Source: Flavobacterium sp. (GTDB lineage Bacteria > Bacteroidota > Bacteroidia > Flavobacteriales > Flavobacteriaceae). From it: a stretch of DNA of 64,000 bases. Both the position numbers and the translations under genes were made by a program. The stretch is taken from positions 124,001 to 188,000 of the forward strand of contig NZ_SEBS01000003.1 of assembly GCF_004211145.1 (NCBI RefSeq). Reading direction: 5' to 3'. Numbering within the stretch: position 1 is the first letter of the stretch; each line of letters opens with the position of its first letter. The notes under the pieces were generated by a model. The model was not told the origin of the DNA. It ran no database searches and saw nothing but the letters and a program-made list of their open reading frames with translations. This document shows, piece by piece, positions 1 to 8,331 of the stretch.

Positions 1-996
1 AGCCGACGTGATCAGGCGCGTCGTACGTTCATCTTCTGACGGACCCTTGAAAATCCGGATCGCGTGACCGCCCCAAATGTCGGTTGTATTCGTCTTGAAA
101 TTCTGCCATGCGAATTGATTGTTGGCATTGGGCAACGTATCGGTTCGGAAGCGCTGGTCGAAATAAATTCCACCTGCCCAACGCGTATACGGCGAGAAGA
201 ACGGTCGCTCGAAATTTACGCTCTTCAAATAATTGTTCCTGAGATCGAGTTGGTAGGCGAGTGTCGTCCTGACATACGTATTCATGATGTTCGGAACCGT
301 GTATTTCGCATAATAGGCGTCGTCTCCGTCTGAAAAATCTTTTACGTAACGCTGTTCGACCTGATGTCCGACGCCCAGAAAGTTTCGTTCGGTCAGCTCA
401 TAATCGGTTCTCGCTCCCGAGGCCGAAAAGTCGGGGATAAGGCTCCATGAATCCAACTCGCGTATCTCGATGTCGATGGAATCGGGAGAAGAAGTCGCAA
501 TTGGTGTAATCTGCACGCGCCTCACGTAACGCTGCGCACGGATCAGACGTTCGGATTCCTTGACGAGCAGCGAATCGAGCGGTTTATTCTTTTTGATCAG
601 GATAAGATTCAGGATCGTGAGCCGCTTGCTTTTTAAGTGGAATCTATTTCCGACTTCGGCCAATCGTTTCCGCGGTTTTTGCGCGGTATCCGATTCCGAA
701 TATCCGAACGGATCAAGCGTCACCACATCGATCTTGCGAACGATCTTCCCTTGATAGTCCATAAATCGCCGCGTTTGTGCCTTGCGTCGTGCCTTAAGTT
801 TCTTTGGAGTAAGCGGTTCGAAGATCAGGCCGTGCATGAACGAGGTCCATTTGCGCTTCTTGGAATATTTTTCGATTCGCTTATAAATCGCGGCCGAATC
901 TTTTTTTGCCTCGGTTTCGGTGCTTTGCGAAAAAACGAATTGGCAACACAAGGTCGCCAATACTATATAAAAAAGGTGTTTTTTCGAAAAGGACAT
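1..996 (-). CDS. Outer-membrane beta-barrel protein (BamA/TamA-like), C-terminus beyond the window
   Basis: The frame is open from an ATG at 996 to the left edge without a stop, so about 332 N-terminal residues are visible and the C-terminus is missing. It opens with a signal peptide (residues 1-23, Lys-rich then hydrophobic, ending FVFSQ). A charged region KRIEKYSKKRKW and a stretch with LDPFGYS and LLVKESERLIRAQRYV follow; the latter resembles the POTRA-like part of flavobacterial outer-membrane proteins. After about residue 190, alternating aromatic segments such as NFLGVGHQVEQRY and RPFFSPYTRWAGGIYFDQRF look like beta-barrel strands. I infer a cell-surface barrel of the BamA/TamA superfamily; substrate and role are unknown. 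It is the last gene of a minus-strand run that also encodes envelope lipid transport. Confidence 0.75.
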   Translation of the reverse strand, partial: MSFSKKHLFYIVLATLCCQFVFSQSTETEAKKDSAAIYKRIEKYSKKRKWTSFMHGLIFEPLTPKKLKARRKAQTRRFMDYQGKIVRKIDVVTLDPFGYSESDTAQKPRKRLAEVGNRFHLKSKRLTILNLILIKKNKPLDSLLVKESERLIRAQRYVRRVQITPIATSSPDSIDIEIRELDSWSLIPDFSASGARTDYELTERNFLGVGHQVEQRYVKDFSDGDDAYYAKYTVPNIMNTYVRTTLAYQLDLRNNYLKSVNFERPFFSPYTRWAGGIYFDQRFRTDTLPNANNQFAWQNFKTNTTDIWGGHAIRIFKGPSEDERTTRLITSA

Positions 997-1042
997 CTAC
1001 AAAAATAGCGGTAAGTGGTTCGTTATAGGCATACCGCAGCGG

Positions 1043-1432
1043 TTATTTTCCAATTTTCAATTTCTTGAGCCATTTAGATAGCAACGGCGCGCCTTTGTCC
1101 TTTAGCACATCGGTGCTCTTGAAAGCAAGGCTTGTGGCTCCCGTTTGTGCGATGGTTCCGACGACTTTGCGTATCATTCCCGGAGAAGAACCCAAAAATA
1201 ATTTGCGCGTCAAGAAACCTGCGCCAAGCGATAAAATTCCTTTCAATGCGCCTGATTTCACATCAGATGACGTAAACAAATCCTTTACGCCGTCTTTTAA
1301 AATTGTCAACGGATTCAAGTTTTTACGAGTATAATCCCATTGATCGCGCAGCGCGATAGCTTCACCGTTTTTTCGTTGTTCGAGTTCTATTATGGCCTGC
1401 TGCAGCGAGGCGTCGTTTCTAATTACCTGCAT
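1043..1432 (-). CDS. Conserved small protein of the YtxH/holin-like cluster, unknown function
   Basis: 129 residues starting MQVIRNDASLQQ at the ATG at 1432, which is preceded by AGAGAAGAAAC. A longer frame reaches 1486 but would run deep into the upstream gene. The start overlaps the end of the holin-like gene by 14 bases, so the two are co-transcribed. The first 45 residues are polar and probably helical (ALRDQWDYTRKNLNPLTILKDG). The middle is Gly/Ser/Leu-rich with weak hydrophobic segments (GILSLGAGFLTRKLFLGSSPG), and the end is basic (LSKWLKKLKIGK). No catalytic motif is visible. In Flavobacteria this kind of gene follows a YtxH gene and a holin-like gene, a set I would link to envelope stress only by context. 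Confidence 0.7.
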   Translation of the reverse strand: MQVIRNDASLQQAIIELEQRKNGEAIALRDQWDYTRKNLNPLTILKDGVKDLFTSSDVKSGALKGILSLGAGFLTRKLFLGSSPGMIRKVVGTIAQTGATSLAFKSTDVLKDKGAPLLSKWLKKLKIGK

Positions 1433-1781
1433 GTTTCTTCTCTTTAAAGATTTCGTGTACGATGTAATTATTGAAGAAGACCTCAAGCACGCGCTTTTTG
1501 GTCGCCACTAAAATAATCGCGAGCAATGCGTAAAATCCGGCCACGATGAAAAATCCGTAATACAATTTTCCTAGTAGCTCACCGATCCAAAGCGATGCAC
1601 CGATCGACAAAATAATGACGAGGAAAGTAATAATGACCCCGATGACGATGCCCGAAGCAACCGACGAAAACACATCGGTAGTCTTATCAATCGCTTTGAG
1701 CTTGTAAAGTTCGATGTTCGTCTTGGCGTACGTTTCGGCCTTGTCGATCAATTCCTGGATCATTACTACTTTCTCTTTCAT
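1419..1781 (-). CDS. Phage-holin-superfamily-like (Holin-X type) inner-membrane protein
   Basis: 120 residues. An amphipathic N-terminus (MIQELIDKAETYAKTNIELYKLKAIDK) leads into two strong membrane helices at roughly 42-66 (GIVIGVIITFLVIILSIGASLW) and 74-95 (GFFIVAGFYALLAIILVA), then a basic tail. This is the layout of the Actinobacterial Holin-X / DUF1469-like families, which are ordinary chromosomal membrane proteins despite the name. It sits 15 bases after the YtxH gene and overlaps the next gene by 14, so the three form one transcription unit. The first Met could be residue 1 (MKEK) or residue 7; I kept the first. No lysis cassette or phage gene is nearby, so a prophage origin is not supported. 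Confidence 0.75.
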   Translation of the reverse strand: MKEKVVMIQELIDKAETYAKTNIELYKLKAIDKTTDVFSSVASGIVIGVIITFLVIILSIGASLWIGELLGKLYYGFFIVAGFYALLAIILVATKKRVLEVFFNNYIVHEIFKEKKHAGN

Positions 1782-1796
1782 GTTTGGTGTTTTTGG

Positions 1797-2063
1797 TTAG
1801 CTTAAGGTTGTTTTCACGTCCTCGGCCAATTGCTTTCCGTCGCGATAATACTGTTCTTCCTTTTGCTGAGCGGCGTCGAGTTTTGAGGTAATCGAATCGA
1901 TCGCGCCGTTGTATTTGTTTTTGAGATCGTCAAGGTAACCGTTTCCTTTGTCGGTAATTTTTTGTCTTGTGGCCGAACCTTTATCAGGTGCGAACAAAAT
2001 TCCAAGTGCGGCTCCTGCGGCAAATCCTGCCAATGCTCCTAAAAATACTTTTCCTGTACTCAT
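1797..2063 (-). CDS. YtxH domain-containing protein
   Basis: 88 residues. A Gly/Ala-rich membrane-associated N-terminus (GALAGFAAGAALGILFAPDKG) is the YtxH hallmark and is followed by a charged helical tail with DLKNKYNGAIDSITSKLDAAQQ, likely coiled coil. Length matches the family. YtxH proteins are small, often stress-induced, membrane-anchored proteins of unclear biochemical role. The gene leads a three-gene unit with the holin-like protein and the small unknown protein. The upstream gap to mlaD holds an inverted tandem-repeat array, so this unit probably has its own promoter within 2064-2200, although I see no perfect TAnnTTTG word there. Confidence 0.85.
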   Translation of the reverse strand: MSTGKVFLGALAGFAAGAALGILFAPDKGSATRQKITDKGNGYLDDLKNKYNGAIDSITSKLDAAQQKEEQYYRDGKQLAEDVKTTLS

Positions 2064-2197
2064 GATGTTTGTTGTTATGTTAGAAATTCTGCACGTCGCA
2101 GTATTACAAAGATGGGTTTCATCTTACAAAATCGCGTTATAGAACTATTTGGTAACGTTGTATCATTCTTATGAAAAGTGGTTGTTGTTTAATTGGT

Positions 2198-2290
2198 TTT
2201 TTAATCGGTTAATGATCGAGTCATCACTCCAGGCTAATCAGTTAACCGATTCACCGATTCATCACCTATCCAACGCTCACCGATCAACAA
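2198..2290. repeat. Inverted short-word repeat array (ACCGATTC-type) downstream of mlaD
   Basis: The left arm at 2201-2212 reads TTAATCGGTTAA. The right arm at about 2233-2263 contains TTAACCGATT followed by tandem CACCGATTC words, so the arms can pair over at least 10 bases. The array runs up to the mlaD stop codon at 2291. It shares its architecture with the arrays near 8.25, 18.6, 25.6, 27.7, 29.9, 31.6, 35.1, 39.5, 40.8 and 46.2 kb and may act as a transcript end. Confidence 0.6.
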
Positions 2291-3091
2291 CTACTTCTTC
2301 TTCCTCTCGGCTTCCTTGCGCTTTTTCTCAGCTTCTTTCTTCGCGTCTTCCTCAGCTTCCTTGCGTTTTTCCTCGGCTTCTTCGCGGGCCTTGGCTTCTT
2401 TTTCGGCCTTTTCTTTTTTAGCTTTTTCCTGCTTTTTAAAATAGCCGCGCAATAGGAAATTGTCTTTTGCGGCGTCCATGTTCTGGTCGAGTTTTTTCGT
2501 ACTCGTGCGCAGGTTCAGGATTGTCTTGTCTATGTTCGTCGCCATTGTCGTATCCTGGATCAAACGTCCCAATGTTCCTTGTCCGCCGTTGATTTTCGCG
2601 AGAATCTGCGTGATTTCATCGGTGGCGACCGCGGCATTGTCGGCCGTGATCGATAGGCTTTGGATAATGGCATCGGTTTCAGTCGGTTCCGACGATGCGA
2701 TCACCTGTCCGTCCTTGACTTTTTTCCCGCTCACCGAACCGCTTGAAACCACCACGACGCGATCGCCGATGATTCCTTCTGACCCGATTCCGGCTTCAGA
2801 ATCAGTCTTGATGAATTCGCGCACATCGTTCTTGATCAACATGTCCACGCGCACCGTCGTGTCGTTCACGATCCGGATGTTGTCGACCGTTCCCACGTTT
2901 ATGCCCGAGAACCGAACGGTATTTCCGACCTGCAAACCGCTTACGTTCCTAAAATTGGTCGTAAGCTGGAAAACCGGATCGAACAAATTCTTTTGTTTTC
3001 CGATGAAAAATATGGCGAGGAAGAAAAGCAAAATACCTACCGAGACGAATAATCCCAATCTTACTTTGAAGTTTGCGCTTTTTGCATTCAT
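2291..3091 (-). CDS. mlaD: MlaD-family (MCE domain) lipid-transport protein
   Basis: 266 residues. A single N-terminal membrane anchor spans residues 11-31 (LFVSVGILLFFLAIFFIG). One MCE domain follows at about 36-115 (LTTNFRNVSGLQVGNTVRFS, with VGTVDNI and GDRVVVV), so the protein projects into the periplasm and forms the lipid-carrying ring of an Mla-type transporter. The last 50 residues are an unusual Lys/Glu/Ala tail of repeated KEAEEKRKEAE blocks, a probable long helix or coiled coil not needed by the MCE fold. The gene overlaps mlaF by 4 bases and ends a three-gene operon. The substrate is inferred as phospholipid from the family only. Confidence 0.88.
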   Translation of the reverse strand: MNAKSANFKVRLGLFVSVGILLFFLAIFFIGKQKNLFDPVFQLTTNFRNVSGLQVGNTVRFSGINVGTVDNIRIVNDTTVRVDMLIKNDVREFIKTDSEAGIGSEGIIGDRVVVVSSGSVSGKKVKDGQVIASSEPTETDAIIQSLSITADNAAVATDEITQILAKINGGQGTLGRLIQDTTMATNIDKTILNLRTSTKKLDQNMDAAKDNFLLRGYFKKQEKAKKEKAEKEAKAREEAEEKRKEAEEDAKKEAEKKRKEAERKKK

Positions 3092-3882
3092 GATTTCTGT
3101 TTTTTATTTTGTTCTTGTTTTGGTTTATCGGGGCTGAAGAAAAACGATTTCACGAATTCGTCGTCGTCGTTTTCAAATTCCTCGAGGCTTCCGTCCTTGT
3201 AGACTTTTCCTTCTTTCAACATGACCAACCTGTCGGCGACCATGCGCGCACATTCGATATCGTGCGTGATGATGATCGATGCGGTCTTGAATTTCTTTTG
3301 TATCTCAAGGATCAGGTTGCTGATTTCGTTTGACGTGATCGGGTCGAGTCCCGTCGTGGGTTCGTCGTACAACATGATCGCCGGATCCACGATGATCGTC
3401 CTGGCCAATCCGACGCGTTTGCGCATTCCGCCCGAAAGTTCTGACGGCATCTTGTCGATCGCATCGGGAAGGCTCACGTTTTCAAGCGCTTCCTTGACTT
3501 TGGCTTCGATTTCTTCTTCCGACAGATCTTTCTTGATCCGACGCAACGGGAATTCAAGATTTTCGCGAACCGTCATCGAATCGTATAGCGCGCCACTTTG
3601 GAACAGGAATCCGATGTCTTTTCGGACTTCGTCGAGCTTTTGTTTTTTGAGGTCGGTTATTTCCTTGCCGAACACTTTTATCGAACCCGATTCGGGACGA
3701 AGCAATCCGACGATGCATTTGATCAACACTGATTTTCCCGTTCCCGACTTCCCGAGCACTACGAGGTTTTCCTCGGCGTGCAACGACAAATCGAGTCCTT
3801 TGAGGATTTCGTTTTCCCCAAAACCGATGTGCAGGTCTTTTATATCGACCGCGTTTTCGCTATTTTTTTCTTTCTCGCTCAT
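3088..3882 (-). CDS. mlaF: Mla-type ABC transporter ATP-binding protein
   Basis: 264 residues with all ABC ATPase motifs: Walker A GKSGTGKS at 44-51, signature LSGGM at 149-153, Walker B IMLYDEPTTGLD at 169-180 and a switch His in ITHD shortly after. The SGALYDSMTVRENLEFPL stretch after the Q-loop is typical of the MlaF/Ttg2A group. It powers lipid movement between inner and outer membranes with the permease MlaE and the ring protein MlaD encoded on either side. Four-base overlaps at both ends indicate translational coupling. No mlaB or mlaC homologue is present in the window, as is common in Bacteroidota. Confidence 0.93.
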   Translation of the reverse strand: MSEKEKNSENAVDIKDLHIGFGENEILKGLDLSLHAEENLVVLGKSGTGKSVLIKCIVGLLRPESGSIKVFGKEITDLKKQKLDEVRKDIGFLFQSGALYDSMTVRENLEFPLRRIKKDLSEEEIEAKVKEALENVSLPDAIDKMPSELSGGMRKRVGLARTIIVDPAIMLYDEPTTGLDPITSNEISNLILEIQKKFKTASIIITHDIECARMVADRLVMLKEGKVYKDGSLEEFENDDDEFVKSFFFSPDKPKQEQNKKQKS

Positions 3883-4709
3883 CTCAACAAATCGGTTATT
3901 TGAACGGCGACCAAGTCGACTAATATCACTAGGAATGACGCTGTGACTACGGCTGAATTCGCGGCTATCCCGACACTTTCAGTTCCGCGCCCTGCGTTGA
4001 AACCTTTATAACATCCGACCAATCCGATCACCGATCCAAAGAAGAACGATTTGATCACCGCCGGAATGAAGTCCATGAAGTTCGTCGCTCCGAAAGCCTG
4101 GTTGATATACAATACGAAACTCACCGAGCCCTTGATGTTCGCGCCGGCCCAGCTTCCGAGCATTCCCAAAGCGTCGGCGTAAATAGCCAACAACGGGATC
4201 ATCAGCGTCGCGGCCAAAACACGTGGCACGACGAGGTATTTCATTGGGTTGGTCGACGAAACTTCCATCGCATCGATTTGTTCGGTGACGCGCATCGAAC
4301 CCAGTTCGGCTCCCATGCTCGATCCGATTTTTCCGGCGCAGATCAATGCGGTAATGACCGGACCCATTTCCCTGATGAGTGAAACGGCGACCATTCCGGG
4401 CAGCATCGATTCGGCCCCGAAATCGACTAGGACCGGACGCGACTGTATCGTCAACACCAATCCGATGATCAATCCCGTGACTGAAATCAGCGTGAACGAT
4501 TTGTTCCCGATCTGGAAACACTGTCCAAGAAATTCCCTGAATTCAAAGCCGCGCGCGAACGTATTTTTGAAAACTCTCACGAGAAACATCGACACATCGG
4601 CGACATTGATCAGGAATTTCCTCGCGAACGCACTTTGTTCCATAGTGCTGTCGTGCACTTTTATGGAACGGTTGGCTGCATATTTCGTGAAACTTTTAAC
4701 GGCTTTCAT
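3879..4709 (-). CDS. mlaE: Mla-type ABC transporter permease
   Basis: 276 residues. The membrane segments and the signature region (AAVSLIREMGPVITALICAG, then SMGAELGSMRVTEQIDAMEV) mark the MlaE/YrbE permease family, with the conserved closing segment TESVGIAANSAVVTASFLVI. An extra 35 polar residues at the N-terminus (MKAVKSFTKYAANRSIKVHD) precede the usual start of homology. A later Met at residue 23 is possible, but the first ATG overlaps the upstream permease gene by 14 bases, which is normal here. It is the first gene of the mlaE-mlaF-mlaD operon and embeds the ABC complex in the inner membrane. Confidence 0.9.
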   Translation of the reverse strand: MKAVKSFTKYAANRSIKVHDSTMEQSAFARKFLINVADVSMFLVRVFKNTFARGFEFREFLGQCFQIGNKSFTLISVTGLIIGLVLTIQSRPVLVDFGAESMLPGMVAVSLIREMGPVITALICAGKIGSSMGAELGSMRVTEQIDAMEVSSTNPMKYLVVPRVLAATLMIPLLAIYADALGMLGSWAGANIKGSVSFVLYINQAFGATNFMDFIPAVIKSFFFGSVIGLVGCYKGFNAGRGTESVGIAANSAVVTASFLVILVDLVAVQITDLLR

Positions 4710-5892
4710 TGTTTTCTGTAGATGTTTCGGTAAACGTTATGGGCGTATTATTTGGCGTCGTAACGGCAGGTCTCAAGGTCTCGGTGGTTTCGTAATCGTA
4801 ACGCGGTAGCTTGATCCGATGCCATTCGTATGTCTTGGGCAGGTCATCCCCAAAGAGATAACCCCAAGGTTCCAAAGGTGCGATGCGGTCGAAAATCACC
4901 TTCAGGATCGCAATGAACGGAATCGCGAGGAACATGCCGCCGACTCCGCCGAGCGCGCCTCCAATGATGATTCCGACAATGGAAATGAATGCGTTTATCT
5001 CAACTTTCGAGCTCACGATCATCGGGACCAAAAGATTGTTGTCGATCAATTGCACGACGATATTCACGATCAGGACGCCGAATACGAGCGAAAAATCGGT
5101 GTTCGTGGTGATTGATGCGACGACGGCGAGAACTCCTGCGATCGTGATTCCTATATAAGGAATGAGGTTGAGTAATCCGGTAATGATGCCAAGCAATATC
5201 GCGTATTCCAATCCGATTATCATATAGCCGACACTTGTCAGGACCGAAACCACGACCATTTCGATAAGCAACCCGACGATATAACTTTGAACCGAAACTT
5301 TGATCCGCGACAAGATATCCTCAAGCACATTCTGATGTCTTTCAGGCACGAGTTTCGAGAGGAATTTCATGAAATGCGTGCGGTACAAAAGGAAAAGGAA
5401 CGTGTAGACGGGAATCAAAATCAAATTCAGGATCATGTCGCTGAACGAAAGTAACGTCGTGCTGACGAGCGCCTTTCCGGTTTCCATCGAATCCTTCGTC
5501 GCATCGTTGAGCATTTTAGTCTGTTCGCGTTTGCTCAAATTGAATGTATCGTGGATCAGATCCTGTAAATTCCTCAAGTGGACCTGGACGTTTTGCTGGA
5601 TTTTATCCCAATCGCTCACGATATCCGAAACCTGCCACGATATAAAGATGAAGATGCCCGCGACGATTAATGCCATGAACAAGACCGCCATCATCGAGGC
5701 CAACACATGCGGCAATCGGACTTTTTTACGGAAAAACCGCGCGATCGGACGCAATAGGATCGCAAACAGCAACGACATCATGATCGGCATGATGATTCCC
5801 TGGGCGTAATACAACAGCCCGAGCAACAAGACGATGCTTAAGAGCGTGTAGGCAAGCCGTGCGTTAAACGGAAGTTTAGTAGTTTCAGCCAT
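4696..5892 (-). CDS. AI-2E family transporter (PerM-like membrane protein)
   Basis: 398 residues with about eight hydrophobic segments. An N-terminal pair (LLSIVLLLGLLYYAQGIIMPIMMSLLFA) is followed by a long hydrophilic stretch, then a C-terminal cluster with GLLNLIPYIG and GGALGGVGGMFLAIPFIAIL, both characteristic of PF01594. Members are inner-membrane permeases or Na+/H+ antiporter-like proteins; the autoinducer-2 role applies to only a few and should not be assumed. A 30-residue polar Thr/Glu/Asn-rich tail ends the protein. Its end overlaps the mlaE start by 14 bases, so it may be the first gene of the mla transcript. Confidence 0.87.
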   Translation of the reverse strand: MAETTKLPFNARLAYTLLSIVLLLGLLYYAQGIIMPIMMSLLFAILLRPIARFFRKKVRLPHVLASMMAVLFMALIVAGIFIFISWQVSDIVSDWDKIQQNVQVHLRNLQDLIHDTFNLSKREQTKMLNDATKDSMETGKALVSTTLLSFSDMILNLILIPVYTFLFLLYRTHFMKFLSKLVPERHQNVLEDILSRIKVSVQSYIVGLLIEMVVVSVLTSVGYMIIGLEYAILLGIITGLLNLIPYIGITIAGVLAVVASITTNTDFSLVFGVLIVNIVVQLIDNNLLVPMIVSSKVEINAFISIVGIIIGGALGGVGGMFLAIPFIAILKVIFDRIAPLEPWGYLFGDDLPKTYEWHRIKLPRYDYETTETLRPAVTTPNNTPITFTETSTENNESR

Positions 5893-6203
5893 TTTTCGAA
5901 TTCGTTTGGTTAGGTGGGTTCGAATCTTCGGCTAAATTGCGCAAATACAATGCGCGACCTGTTATAGAGGAGCGGGTTATTATTACAGAATTTTCATCAC
6001 AATTTGGAGGGTGAGGTTATTTTAAAGCCTTAAGACGCTGCGCGGCTGACACGAAGACACGGAGGCGCGAAGGCTCTAAGTTTATATTTGTGGTTGTGCA
6101 AAGTCGATATTTGTGGAAAGCTTTTGTATGAACTTCGAAAACCTTCGGAAGGCAACGACTCAAATCAACACATCAACGAATCAACAAACCAACGAATCAA
6201 CAT
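5893..6203. repeat. Gene-free gap with two dispersed repeat words (CACGAAG and AAATCAAC types)
   Basis: No gene is visible in these 311 bases. At about 6048-6070 lies a CACGAAGACACGGAGG motif, the same word family as the arms at 25.6 kb and 48.0/48.25 kb. At 6140-6203 lies CTTCGGAAGGCAACGACTC followed by tandem 8-base units (AAATCAACACATCAACG), closely matching the reversed copy at 40.78-40.85 kb. The array reaches the stop codon of the MscS gene at 6204. The rest is A/T-rich and holds the upstream region of the AI-2E gene. Confidence 0.6.
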
Positions 6204-6743
6204 TCAATCAGTAAACTCCCGATCCTCATACCAATTCCTCACAATCGTAATTCCCTTTTGAAGCAATAGATTATTGGGATACGTAATGAGTTCGCCTTCT
6301 TTCGTGCGAAGCAACGTGTGGAAAGTCCGGATGTCGTCGATTTCAGCCTCGATAGGGAAATCCTTATCGTGGATCCGGATGATGTCGCCGATCTTAAACG
6401 GAAAGCTGAATAACAAGATAATGCCCGACGTGATGTTGCTCAAGATCGACCACTGCGCGAACAATGCCACGCCTATCACGGTTATCACGGCTGACAACGT
6501 CGCAATGATGTTCGTAGTTTCAACGCCCCAGATGATGATGATCGCCGCGATGCTTAACGTGCTCAGAAGAACACTTATGTACTTGATGACCAGATTCGTC
6601 CTGTGTTCGAGCACTTCACTGATAAGCGAATAACGTTTCACCGCCTTCGCACTTAAAATCCGCAGCAAAACCACGAGCGCGACCAACACGATCGTGCTGA
6701 TGATCTCGCGTGAATACGTGCCCAAAAACAAAAAATAATCCAT
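6204..6743 (-). CDS. Small mechanosensitive ion channel (MscS family)
   Basis: 179 residues. Three N-terminal membrane helices occupy about 1-95, the last carrying the Ala/Gly pore pattern of MscS (IATLSAVITVIGVALFAQWSILSNITSGIILL). The beta domain follows with PFKIGDIIRI and TLLRTKEGELITYPNNLLLQKG. It is short for MscS (E. coli about 286): the C-terminal cytoplasmic alpha/beta vestibule is reduced to a few residues, which is frequent in flavobacterial versions. It opens under membrane tension to release solutes. It starts 3 bases downstream of the maf stop, in the same minus-strand run. Confidence 0.88.
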   Translation of the reverse strand: MDYFLFLGTYSREIISTIVLVALVVLLRILSAKAVKRYSLISEVLEHRTNLVIKYISVLLSTLSIAAIIIIWGVETTNIIATLSAVITVIGVALFAQWSILSNITSGIILLFSFPFKIGDIIRIHDKDFPIEAEIDDIRTFHTLLRTKEGELITYPNNLLLQKGITIVRNWYEDREFTD

Positions 6744-6745
6744 AC

Positions 6746-7333
6746 TTATTCGATAAAACTGCTTAAATATCGGTAAAATTTCTCAGTCGGAAGCCCGACG
6801 ACATTCGTATACGAACCTTCGATTTTCGAAATCGCCGTAAGGCCGAGCCAATCCTGTATGCCATACGCGCCGGCTTTGTCGAACGGTTTGCAAGTCTCAA
6901 GATAATAATGGATCGCTTCGTCTGAAATAGGAGCAAAGGTCACTTTCGTCGCTTCGTGGAAAACCGTCACGGCATCGGTCGTCTTGAGGCAGATCGACGT
7001 GAAAACCTCATGCGTACTGTCGGCCATCGTGCGCAACATATGGACGGCATCGTCGTAATTTTTCGGTTTTCCGAGCGCTTTCTCATTGTGCCAAACGATC
7101 GTGTCGCTCGTGACGAGGACGTCGTTCGGTAGCAATTCCCCATCGAACGCCGACGATTTGAGCACCGCGAGATAATCGGTTATTTCGTGCGCTTTCAAAC
7201 CGTTAGGATAAATCTCCTCGATTTCCTTTAATCGGATCTCGAAGTCGAGCCCGAGGTCGCGAAAAAACTGCTGACGCCTTGGAGAACCTGATGCCAGGAT
7301 AATATTCCTGTGTTTCAATTTATCGCTAAGCAT
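6746..7333 (-). CDS. maf: Maf-like nucleoside triphosphate pyrophosphatase
   Basis: 195 residues, full length for Maf/YhdE. The N-terminal ILASGSPRRQQFF signature is at 11-23. The catalytic region has VLVTSDTIVW with the acidic base, then GKPKNYDDAVHMLR, and the closing motif is FDKAGAYGIQDW. Maf enzymes hydrolyse dTTP, UTP or modified nucleotides to monophosphates and are tied to division arrest and nucleotide housecleaning. The gene starts inside the end of the UbiA gene (8-base overlap) and lies 3 bases before the MscS gene, so co-expression is likely. Confidence 0.92.
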   Translation of the reverse strand: MLSDKLKHRNIILASGSPRRQQFFRDLGLDFEIRLKEIEEIYPNGLKAHEITDYLAVLKSSAFDGELLPNDVLVTSDTIVWHNEKALGKPKNYDDAVHMLRTMADSTHEVFTSICLKTTDAVTVFHEATKVTFAPISDEAIHYYLETCKPFDKAGAYGIQDWLGLTAISKIEGSYTNVVGLPTEKFYRYLSSFIE

Positions 7334-8246
7334 TGATTTTCATGTTTATGGTTATCGCTACGATCGATAGTATCCCGAAAAGTAAAATCCATTTTATGAG
7401 CATGCTCAGGAAGTGGAATTCCTTTTGTTTTTCTGCCGACCACAATTTCACGGCGACGAAGATCAGCGGCGAAATCAGGAAAATCAGTCCGTAGATCGTC
7501 GCATATGTGAGGTTGAAGATGTATTCGTAAATGTACCAACCCAACACAAGCACCGCGATTATCGTAAGTGCGAACGCGACTTTCGCGGTACGTGAAACTC
7601 CCAATGCGATCGGCAACGTGTTCATGCCCTGGTTGTAGTCGCCGTTCACGTCCTCAAGATCTTTGACGATTTCGCGTATCAAATTTATAAGGAACGTAAA
7701 GATCGCGTAATCGATCAGGATGCCGAAAAGCGTTCCCAGGTAATCCTGGTCGTAAAGCCCGATCATCGGCAGCAAATCGAACAATCCGATGATGAGCACG
7801 CTGAACGCAAGCAAAAACGCCACGACGAAATTCCCGATGAGCAGCATACTTTTCAAACTGTTCGCATACAAATACAACGTCGCCGCCACGATAATGAACG
7901 CCGCCGCGAATCCGGGCCGCTGTATTTCGTTCGACAGATAAAACCCGATGCCTACGCCGATTACGTTTAGCGCCAGATAATAATTATAAGCCGCCGCCTC
8001 TGAAATTCCGCGATTGATCACGACGTCCTGAGGTTTGTTCTCCAAATCGGTTTCCACGTCAAAAACGTTGTTGATCAGATAACCGCCGGCCGCGATGCAA
8101 ACCGTTGCAAACACCAGCAACCCGAATTGCCAGTCGTAAAGCGCGAGTTGGATTCCCTGATATTTCAAAAATCCGAAATGGAAAATAAGCTGCATCAAGG
8201 CGAGCATGAGCAGGTTTTGATAGCGTATAAGTTTTAGGAACTTCAT
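7326..8246 (-). CDS. UbiA-family prenyltransferase (geranylgeranylglycerol-phosphate geranylgeranyltransferase-like)
   Basis: 306 residues with about eight membrane helices. The first Asp-rich motif is NNVFDVETDLENKPQDVV at about 63-80, and the second is REIVKDLEDVNGDYNQGMNTLP at about 193-214; both coordinate the diphosphate through Mg2+. Flavobacterial members of this branch are usually annotated as geranylgeranylglycerol-phosphate geranylgeranyltransferases, but the true acceptor has to be inferred. The menaquinone enzyme of this family (menA) is elsewhere in the window. It sits between the KdsC-like phosphatase and maf, a conserved neighbourhood in Flavobacteria. Confidence 0.85.
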   Translation of the reverse strand: MKFLKLIRYQNLLMLALMQLIFHFGFLKYQGIQLALYDWQFGLLVFATVCIAAGGYLINNVFDVETDLENKPQDVVINRGISEAAAYNYYLALNVIGVGIGFYLSNEIQRPGFAAAFIIVAATLYLYANSLKSMLLIGNFVVAFLLAFSVLIIGLFDLLPMIGLYDQDYLGTLFGILIDYAIFTFLINLIREIVKDLEDVNGDYNQGMNTLPIALGVSRTAKVAFALTIIAVLVLGWYIYEYIFNLTYATIYGLIFLISPLIFVAVKLWSAEKQKEFHFLSMLIKWILLFGILSIVAITINMKINA

Positions 8247-8250
8247 TTTT

Positions 8251-8327
8251 TAGGGTTCAAGGTACAGGGCGCAAGGTTTATGGTTCGCGGAGAGCCTTGC
8301 ACCCTGAACCATGCTCCTTGCACCAAA
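8251..8327. repeat. Inverted CAAGGTG/CAGGGTG-type repeat array
   Basis: The left arm (8253-8285) contains GGTTCAAGGTACAGGGCGC and AAGGTTTATGGTTC. The right arm (8293-8324) contains CCTTGCACCCTGAACC and GCTCCTTGCACC, roughly the reverse complement, with a short GC-rich loop. It fills the whole gap between the UbiA start and the KdsC-like stop at 8332. The same words recur at 27.70-27.80 kb and, as a single arm, near 55.91-55.95 kb. Confidence 0.65.
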
Positions 8328-8331
8328 AAAA

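Noticed and set aside
637..1008. Plus-strand frames over the outer-membrane protein gene
   Set aside because: The minus strand encodes a coherent signal peptide and barrel-like sequence through the region.
1419..1781. Prophage holin
   Set aside because: Only the fold is holin-like; the neighbours are YtxH and envelope genes, with no phage genes.
5916..5935. tRNA T-arm-like GGGTTCGAATC
   Set aside because: No acceptor, D or anticodon arms around it; a chance match near the AI-2E start.
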